Shown: piece after piece, positions 57,920-64,000 of the stretch
Position numbering within the stretch: position 1 is the first letter of the stretch
Layout: each line of letters starts with the position of its first letter
From: Chloroflexota bacterium
Lineage (GTDB): Bacteria > Chloroflexota > Dehalococcoidia > Lucifugimonadales > UBA3495
Reading direction: 5' to 3'
Length of the DNA: 64,000 bases
NCBI GenBank assembly: GCA_009840165.1
Contig: VXOG01000111.1
Location: 21,649 to 85,648 of the forward strand
Notes under the pieces: generated by a model
Told to the model about the DNA's origin: nothing
The model's input: only the letters and a program-made list of their open reading frames with translations
Database searches by the model: none
Made by a program: the position numbers and the translations under genes

Positions 57920-58966
57920 TCACTTCTCAAGCGCAGGAATGATGTGCTTGGCGAAGGCTTGCACTTCGGCTTCGGGCGGGGCGAAGGTCAGGCAGGGCAT
58001 GAGGTAAATCTGGTTCACGCCGTGCTGCGCCATCTCGCGGATGCGCTGGGTGCAGTGTTCCGGGGTGCCGACCAACCCCATGGCGTCGCACAGTTGGGTG
58101 TTCACGTCGTCGCTGACGAACCTGGTCAGGTCGATGGCTTCCTCCCAATTGGGGGCATGGCCCAGGTCGGGATAGACGTCGCGCACCGCCTGGGGAATTT
58201 CGTAGTCAGGCAGGTCGATGTCCGAGTAGGGCAGCCAGTTGGGGCCGCCCCACAGCAGGGCCCAATGTACCGATACAGGCCGGGCCAACCGCCGGGCTTC
58301 GTCGTTTGAATCGGCGATACAGGTCCGCACTGCGAACACCACGTCCAGGTCGTCCAACGTGCGCCCGCTGCGCTTGGCACCCGTTTCCAGGTGCTCCAGG
58401 GCTTTGCCGACGATGCCAGGCGTGTATCCCACCAGCACCAGCGCGCCGTCGGCAACCTCGCCGGCCAGTTCCAGCGAGCGCGGCCCCGATGCCGCCATCA
58501 GTACCGGTACACCGGCGCCTCCGTCGCTGCCCGCAAAGTCCAGCCGGTTGGAAAGCCCGCCGTAGTCCACCGATTCGCCGGCCAGCAGGGCCTTCACTTC
58601 CGTGATGCAGCGGCGCATCTGCCGCAGGGTCGCCGGACGCCGTCCGATGGTAGTGGCCGAGGTGTAGCCGGTGCCGATGATGAACTTGGTCCGCCCCGGC
58701 GCGATTTCCGCGACAGTCTGCGCCGCTCCGGCAAGCACCGACGGAATCCGCCCGAAGGGGTTGGTAACGGCGGGGAACAAGCGCAGCCGGCTGGTCGCGC
58801 TGGCCGCCAGTCCCATGGTGACGAACGTGTCCCGGCAAATCATCTGGCTGTCCAGGATGCCTGCGCCGTCGAACCCCGCGTCTTCAATCTTCCCGATGAG
58901 TTCCAGCAACTCCGGCATGGGGGACGTGCCCGGCACCCGCATGGAAATCTTGATATTTTCCGACAT
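57920..58966 (-). CDS. LLM class F420/flavin-dependent oxidoreductase
   Basis: MSENIKISMRVPGTSPMPELLELIGKIEDAGFDGAGILDSQM...GRTKFIIGTGYTSATTIGRRPATLRQMRR; start trimmed to 58966. Confidence 0.9.
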   Translation of the reverse strand: MSENIKISMRVPGTSPMPELLELIGKIEDAGFDGAGILDSQMICRDTFVTMGLAASATSRLRLFPAVTNPFGRIPSVLAGAAQTVAEIAPGRTKFIIGTGYTSATTIGRRPATLRQMRRCITEVKALLAGESVDYGGLSNRLDFAGSDGGAGVPVLMAASGPRSLELAGEVADGALVLVGYTPGIVGKALEHLETGAKRSGRTLDDLDVVFAVRTCIADSNDEARRLARPVSVHWALLWGGPNWLPYSDIDLPDYEIPQAVRDVYPDLGHAPNWEEAIDLTRFVSDDVNTQLCDAMGLVGTPEHCTQRIREMAQHGVNQIYLMPCLTFAPPEAEVQAFAKHIIPALEK

Positions 58967-59015
58967 GAGAATCTTCTCTCCGTAAAGTAGGCTTTCGCGC
59001 AAAATTGTCGGTTTC

Positions 59016-59024
59016 AGTATAGCA
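59016..59024 (-). promoter_or_regulatory. extended -10 element TGCTATACT
   Basis: Minus strand GGTTGCTATACTG, 50 nt upstream of 58966 start. Confidence 0.45.
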
Positions 59025-59114
59025 ACCGAGGACTAACGGGTTACTCTGGCGGATTCCGGCCGGGCCCGTTCCGACATTGACCCATTTGATCGGATCACGC
59101 CATTGCCGACAAGG

Positions 59115-59142
59115 GTAGGGGCGAATGATTATTCGCCCCTAC
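59115..59142. repeat. 28-bp near-perfect palindrome, GTAGGGGCGA..TCGCCCCTAC family
   Basis: GTAGGGGCGAAT-GATT-ATTCGCCCCTAC (12-bp arms). Confidence 0.88.
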
Positions 59143-59179
59143 GATCGAGATACCACCCGAACCTGCATCGTCTCTTTGA

Positions 59180-60073
59180 CTATCTCAGCCGCCGCAGCCT
59201 CGGATCCAGCGTGTCGCGCAACCAGTCGCCGAAGAGGTTGAGCGCGATTACCACGGTGGTGATCGCCAGACCCGGCATTAGCGACAGCCACCACAGGTCC
59301 AGCAGGTTGTTCCGGCCTTCCGACACCATGATTCCCCACGCCGGTTCACCAGGGGGAACGCCTACGCCCAGGAAGCTCAGCGAGGCTTCCAGCAGGATGG
59401 TCTGGCCAACCAGCAGGCTGATGATTACCAGCACCGTGTTCACGACGTTGGGGAATATATGCCGCCACATGATCACGTGAGGCGGAACACCGGCGACCAC
59501 CGCAAGGGTCACGAAATCCCTTTCTTTGATGCTGAGCACCTCGCCGCGAACCTGCCGGGCGAACCGAGCCCACACGGTCGCCATGATGGCGATCACCACG
59601 TTCTGGATGCCCGCGCCGCCCTGGATCGCCACGATGATGAGCGCCAACAGAATCGTCGGGAACCCCATCACGCCGTCGCACACTCGCATGAGTATCGCGT
59701 CGGTTTTGCCGCCCAGGTAGCCGGAAGCCACTCCAAGAGCCGTGCCCACCAGCGCTCCGAAACCCAGGGAAATCAGGCTGATGAACGCGGAGATACGGGC
59801 GCCGTAGATGAGGCGACTCAATATGTCCCGCCCAAGCAGGTCAACCCCCAGGATGTTTTCCGAGTTCTGGAAAGGCGCGATCCGCTGCACCCCCTTGAGG
59901 ACGTCCGGTTCCTGTGGGTCGTAGGGCGCCAGCAGAGGCGCGAACAGCGCGCAAATCAGTAGCACCAGCAGGGCTACAACCGGTATCCATGGAATCCGCG
60001 CTTCTCTAACCTTTGACAACCCGCGCCATGCCGTGTCCAGAGTTGACCTGGTAGTTGCCGTTTGTACTGCCAT
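59180..60073 (-). CDS. dipeptide/oligopeptide-type ABC transporter permease (DppC-like)
   Basis: HILGVDxxGRDILSR equivalent (ENILGVDLLGRDILSRLIYGARISAFISL); RQVRGEVLSIKERDFV; EASLSFLGVGVPPGEPAWGIMVSEG. Confidence 0.92.
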   Translation of the reverse strand: MAVQTATTRSTLDTAWRGLSKVREARIPWIPVVALLVLLICALFAPLLAPYDPQEPDVLKGVQRIAPFQNSENILGVDLLGRDILSRLIYGARISAFISLISLGFGALVGTALGVASGYLGGKTDAILMRVCDGVMGFPTILLALIIVAIQGGAGIQNVVIAIMATVWARFARQVRGEVLSIKERDFVTLAVVAGVPPHVIMWRHIFPNVVNTVLVIISLLVGQTILLEASLSFLGVGVPPGEPAWGIMVSEGRNNLLDLWWLSLMPGLAITTVVIALNLFGDWLRDTLDPRLRRLR

Positions 60074-60085
60074 GTCCAGGCCCCC

Positions 60086-61003
60086 TTACTGGTACCGGAT
60101 CCGCGGGTCCACGTATGCGTACAGGATATCGACCACGGTGGACAGGAAGACGTAAATGAACCCGGACGTGAGGATGGTCGCCATAATCACCACCGTGTCC
60201 CGTTCCCGTATTGCGTCCAGCATCAGCCGACCCAGACCCGGCCAGGCGAATACGACCTCAACGACTATGGCCCCGTTCAGCAAACCGGCGAAGCTCACGC
60301 CGCCGAAGGTAAGCACCGGGATGATGGCGTTCTTCAGCGCGTGCTTGAAGATCACCAGCCGTTCCTGCAAACCCTTGATACGGGCAAACTTCACAAACTC
60401 GCTGTCCAGCACTTCCAGCATGCTGGAGCGGGTAAGGCGCATGAACCCTGCCATCACGAACAATGAGATGGCGATGCCGGGCAAGATGTAGTGATCAATT
60501 CCGCCGCGCCCGTATGTGGGCAGCCACTTCAGCTGCGCACCGAAGAACATGATCAGCATGATGGCTACCCAGAACTGCGGCGCTGACATCCCGACGATGG
60601 CGAAAAGCTTGGCCAACTGGTCGAGAATGGTGTTCCGTTTCACTGCCGCCAGCACGCCTAACGGTATGCCGAGCAGCATAGCCAAGAACAGGCCGACCGC
60701 CGCCAACTGAAGCGTGGGCGGGATGCGCTCCACCATCATGTCGCTGACCTGGCGGCGGCTGGTTCCGGACACGCCCAGGTCACCCTGGACCAAGTTAAAG
60801 ATGTAGCGACCATACCGCTCATACGCCGGGCGATCCAGGCCAAACTTGCGCCTGATCTCCTCCAGCTCCGCCTCAGTGGTGTCTGCTGTGGCCAAAGAAA
60901 GCGCCAGGTCGCCCGTCAACTCGGACCCGAAAAACACCACAATGCTCAGGATAAGCAGGGTGATAATTGACTGTGCGATGCGGGCTGCGGTAAAGCGAAG
61001 CAT
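60086..61003 (-). CDS. dipeptide/oligopeptide-type ABC transporter permease (DppB-like)
   Basis: MLRFTAARIAQSIITLLILSIVVFFGSELTGD; RLTRSSMLEVLDSEFVKFARIKGL; VVEVVFAWPGLGRLMLDAIRERD. Confidence 0.93.
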   Translation of the reverse strand: MLRFTAARIAQSIITLLILSIVVFFGSELTGDLALSLATADTTEAELEEIRRKFGLDRPAYERYGRYIFNLVQGDLGVSGTSRRQVSDMMVERIPPTLQLAAVGLFLAMLLGIPLGVLAAVKRNTILDQLAKLFAIVGMSAPQFWVAIMLIMFFGAQLKWLPTYGRGGIDHYILPGIAISLFVMAGFMRLTRSSMLEVLDSEFVKFARIKGLQERLVIFKHALKNAIIPVLTFGGVSFAGLLNGAIVVEVVFAWPGLGRLMLDAIRERDTVVIMATILTSGFIYVFLSTVVDILYAYVDPRIRYQ

Positions 61004-61081
61004 CGGTTCACGTCCTTAGGGCCGTCGGGTAGAGGTTGGGGTGGGTATCAACCCACCCCATTGCGCTTGACCCTGGAGAGC

Positions 61082-62899
61082 TTACTGGTTGACTTCCACA
61101 GTCCACAAGGCGCTCATGTACGGCGCCAGAGGCCAGGGAGTCCAACCGGCGACCCGGTCGCTTACCCCATAGGGCTGGTTCAGGAATCCCGGCGTGAAGT
61201 CATAATGCTTGTCGTGGATGAGCCGCAACGCCTCGTAGTAGGCCTGGTGCCGCTCTTCCTGGGTGCCGATCATGGCGCCGGCGGCCAGCACCTTTGCGGC
61301 GATGTCCGTGTCGTAGGCAATGTAGGCGCCTTCGCGGGCGTAGCGGCCCAGCATCCGGCGGCCACCGTCGTAGGTGTTCTCGTTGGTGCGCACCAGATAC
61401 TGCCCGGCGATCTCGCCGGCGTACTGCACTTCCTTCAGGCTCACTTCCTCGCCCACGTTCACTTCGCATTCAATGTTCAGAACTTCCTTCCAACCCTGAC
61501 AGATCAGCGTGGAGAGTTCCACCGTAAGCGGAGCTCCCGCGCCCGTCCACGTGTGGATTGGGAAGACGCGGCCTTCGTTGAACCCGGCTCCGTCCGGATA
61601 ACCGGCGTCGGCCAGCAACTGCTTGGCCTTGTCGGGTTCATAGGGCAGCGGACCCAGGTCGGGCTCGAAGCCAATACCCGAGGGGCTGCCGATCCCGTGC
61701 ATCCCGTCAATCTGGAAGGCGTCGGAGCCGCCGTACAGGGCTTGGATCTTGGTCTTGTCGATGGCGTAATCCAGCGCCTGACGGACCCGGAGGTCGTGAC
61801 ACATGATGGGCAGGCCGTCGTTATCGGTTTCGCGGTCGCAGCCATTGGCATTGATCCAGATATGCACCGATTCGGGAGCGTAAACGATACGTCCACCGGC
61901 GTCCTGGATCTGATTGACGACGGTGTTATCGGCCTCGATGATGTCCACTTCTCCCGCCTGCAACGCGGCCACGCGGGTGGACAATTCCGGCACCACACGG
62001 AGAGAGAGGGACTGGAACGGGAATGGCCGTTGGTCTCGCAGGAAGTAATCCTCAAAGCGCTCGTAGAGAATTTCTTCCTCGTAGCGGTGACTCATGACTT
62101 TGAAGGGTCCTGGCAAGCCGGGGTCAGGGTTCTCTTCAAAGGCCTCCGCTTGCTGGCACACTTCGACAGGCGTGCAGTTCTCGATGGTCTGGCCCAGCGG
62201 GAGGCTCGCCCAGTAGTCCGATGAAATCACGGTGCCGATGGCGGTGTTGTCCACTTCGGAGACTGCCGCCCCGAAGAACGCCAGCGGTTCCTTGAACGTG
62301 TACTTGAACGTGTCGGGACCGGTCACCTCGCGGTTGGTAATTTCCCGTGCGATCCGCACCGTGGACACGCCGGCGGCTTCCTCGGTTATGGACCAATTCG
62401 CCATGAAGGCCACGTCATTGACGTCAAGTTCCTCGCCATTGTGGAACTGGATGCCGGGCCGTATGGTGAATTCCCACGCCAGGCCGTCGTCCACAATCTC
62501 CCACTTGCTGGCGATTCCGGTGGCGGGATCCAGCACCAAGCTGCCGTCTTGCAAGCTGCCGCCCACCAGCCAAACCTGCGCCATCCGGTGCCACAGATTG
62601 TTCTCACCGGCAGCATACTTCGAGTTGAAGAGCTCGTTGCCCTGGGTGGTCACCATCACCGTGAACTTGTCGATGTCCTTCGACTCCATCATGGCCGGGG
62701 CTTCGGTAGGCGAGGGCACAGCAGTCGCCGCGGCAGCTGCCGGAGCCTGGGAAACCGCCGTCGCCGGAGCAGCCGGTGCGCTGCTGGCGGCTTCCGGTTC
62801 CCCGGCGCCTCCACAAGCGATCCCAACCAGCATCAGCATAGCGGTCGCCGCGGCCAGCAGAGGCAATGGCAACACTCGTGTGAATAACTTCGTTGTCAA
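61082..62899 (-). CDS. family 5 extracellular solute-binding lipoprotein
   Basis: Lipobox VGIAC; WEFTIRPGIQFHNGEELDVNDVAFMANWS; VRQALDYAIDKTKI; TTG start behind GGAGGA. Confidence 0.92.
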   Translation of the reverse strand: MTTKLFTRVLPLPLLAAATAMLMLVGIACGGAGEPEAASSAPAAPATAVSQAPAAAAATAVPSPTEAPAMMESKDIDKFTVMVTTQGNELFNSKYAAGENNLWHRMAQVWLVGGSLQDGSLVLDPATGIASKWEIVDDGLAWEFTIRPGIQFHNGEELDVNDVAFMANWSITEEAAGVSTVRIAREITNREVTGPDTFKYTFKEPLAFFGAAVSEVDNTAIGTVISSDYWASLPLGQTIENCTPVEVCQQAEAFEENPDPGLPGPFKVMSHRYEEEILYERFEDYFLRDQRPFPFQSLSLRVVPELSTRVAALQAGEVDIIEADNTVVNQIQDAGGRIVYAPESVHIWINANGCDRETDNDGLPIMCHDLRVRQALDYAIDKTKIQALYGGSDAFQIDGMHGIGSPSGIGFEPDLGPLPYEPDKAKQLLADAGYPDGAGFNEGRVFPIHTWTGAGAPLTVELSTLICQGWKEVLNIECEVNVGEEVSLKEVQYAGEIAGQYLVRTNENTYDGGRRMLGRYAREGAYIAYDTDIAAKVLAAGAMIGTQEERHQAYYEALRLIHDKHYDFTPGFLNQPYGVSDRVAGWTPWPLAPYMSALWTVEVNQ

Positions 62900-63094
62900 T
62901 TTGTCCTCCTCAAGACGGCTGTTGTGTCACGGCGCCCTTATCCGCCGAATTCCAACCTCATCCCCCGCGCGATTTGCCGTCCACGCAAAACTAAGAGATA
63001 CGGGTACGTGTGTCAACGTACAATTGCACAATACTAACGCTTTACGATATTGTAATCTACGATATTTGTCGTTAATCGCAATGGCCGAGTGAGG

Positions 63095-63886
63095 TCAGCA
63101 AGCCAGTTGATGGTTTTCAGGGAGTTTGATGCGGAAGGTCTTTTCCAGGGCTTTGCGCCATAGCGGTGAGAGGGTGATTTGGGAAGGTTCCGGACCGGAC
63201 TCACGCCAGAGGTGGGAGTGGCAGGGACAGGGTCGGGGTTGCTCACCGCGGGCGTAGCGGTCGTGGGGGTCTGGGTAAGCTGAGAGGCTGATGTCGTGCA
63301 GACCGAATCGCTGCCGGATGGCCTGGAAGTTGGACAAGGAGATGACGTCCCGGACGTGAGTGAAATCGGGCGTGTCAGCCAAGTCAGGGTGACGCTGCCA
63401 CAGTTTGTTGCGACGGATGGGTTTGGGGTCGCCGAGGAGGATGGCTTTGACGTGGGTGATCAGGGCCGAGACACGGCGGCGCATGCGACGGAGTTCGCAC
63501 TTACATCGATGCACAGAATTTACGGGATGATTGGATTGGATGGGGTGGGTGGCGCGTCCTTCGACAGGCTCAGGATGATCGGGTGAGGTCGGCACAGGAT
63601 GAGCGAGCAGCGCAGCCAGGCGTTGAGGCAAGGTGTAGGTTTGGCGAAAGGTTTTCAGATGGCTGCGGGCGAGGCAATCATCGGTGATGGCGGCATGGAG
63701 CGCATACTCCAACCGAGTACGGGAGTTGTGCTTACAGCCGTAGTGGACGGCCAGGGCCGTGGTGACGTGCGAGGCGGCGCGGCAGAGCGCGGAGGCGGCC
63801 TCGGTGGGGTCGCGCGATGCGATGACGCGGTCGGCGCGGTGCAGAAACTCGGCGGCCTTGTGGCTATGGTAGGGGACGGTTCCCAT
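63095..63886 (-). CDS. hypothetical protein, possible HEPN-like helical N-terminus; contains a repeat-derived segment
   Basis: 263 aa; SHKAAEFLHRADRVIASRDPTEAASALCRAASHVTTALAVHYG; internal PDHPEPVEGRATHP. Confidence 0.5.
   Translation of the reverse strand: MGTVPYHSHKAAEFLHRADRVIASRDPTEAASALCRAASHVTTALAVHYGCKHNSRTRLEYALHAAITDDCLARSHLKTFRQTYTLPQRLAALLAHPVPTSPDHPEPVEGRATHPIQSNHPVNSVHRCKCELRRMRRRVSALITHVKAILLGDPKPIRRNKLWQRHPDLADTPDFTHVRDVISLSNFQAIRQRFGLHDISLSAYPDPHDRYARGEQPRPCPCHSHLWRESGPEPSQITLSPLWRKALEKTFRIKLPENHQLAC
63555..63586. repeat. dispersed CCTTCGACAGGCTCAGGATGA-type repeat inside an ORF
   Basis: CGTCCTTCGACAGGCTCAGGATGATCGGGTGA; encodes PEPVEGR on minus strand. Confidence 0.65.
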
Positions 63887-63954
63887 GTTGGCGATGGCTC
63901 CTTTTGACGGTGGTGCGGTTCTCCGTAATGTAATGTTGCTGGGTAGTAGGATTT

Positions 63955-63984
63955 TCTGGATTCCCGCTTTCGCGGGAATGACGG
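63955..63984. repeat. TCTGGATTCCCGCTTTCGCGGGAATGACGG palindrome
   Basis: TTCCCGC-TTTC-GCGGGAA core, same family as the 8641-8670 arm. Confidence 0.85.
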
Positions 63985-64000
63985 TAGGGGAGCGGGAACG

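Noticed and set aside
61061-62224. 387-aa plus-strand ORF
   Set aside because: Antisense to the solute-binding protein with lipobox and conserved motifs; no recognisable domain.

Overview
64 kb of GC-rich bacterial chromosome with dense coding and no rRNA, tRNA, CRISPR array or clear prophage seen. Gene content suggests a Chloroflexi/SAR202-like organism, but this is inference and no taxonomic marker was tested. It includes many CoA-ester genes, four CaiB/BaiF CoA-transferases, F420/flavin LLM oxidoreductases, acyl-CoA dehydrogenases and plant-type LRR proteins. Housekeeping blocks include leuCD, metH, rpsO-pnp, tsaD, tilS, a fused accDA and mrp/sufT-like genes. The most interesting signals are: (1) a minus-strand operon (about 49.1-56.1 kb) with a B12-dependent acyl-CoA mutase whose three substrate-pocket positions (Ile61/Asp88/Gln179) match the 2-hydroxyisobutyryl-CoA mutase pattern rather than methylmalonyl-CoA mutase; (2) a MetH split into a 3-domain core and a free-standing reactivation domain, with a possible structured leader; (3) a Ppx/GppA gene coupled to two tandem thymidylate-kinase-like proteins, the second with a Walker A Lys->Arg change; (4) a three-module LRR exoprotein interrupted by an apparent 1-nt deletion; (5) a PNPase with a long RGG/RDRGG tail; (6) several families of intergenic palindromes, including a 145-bp MITE-like element with perfect 17-bp terminal inverted repeats; (7) a recurrent extended -10 motif (TGnTATAMT). 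All calls come from reading the sequence and supplied ORFs; no database search was run.
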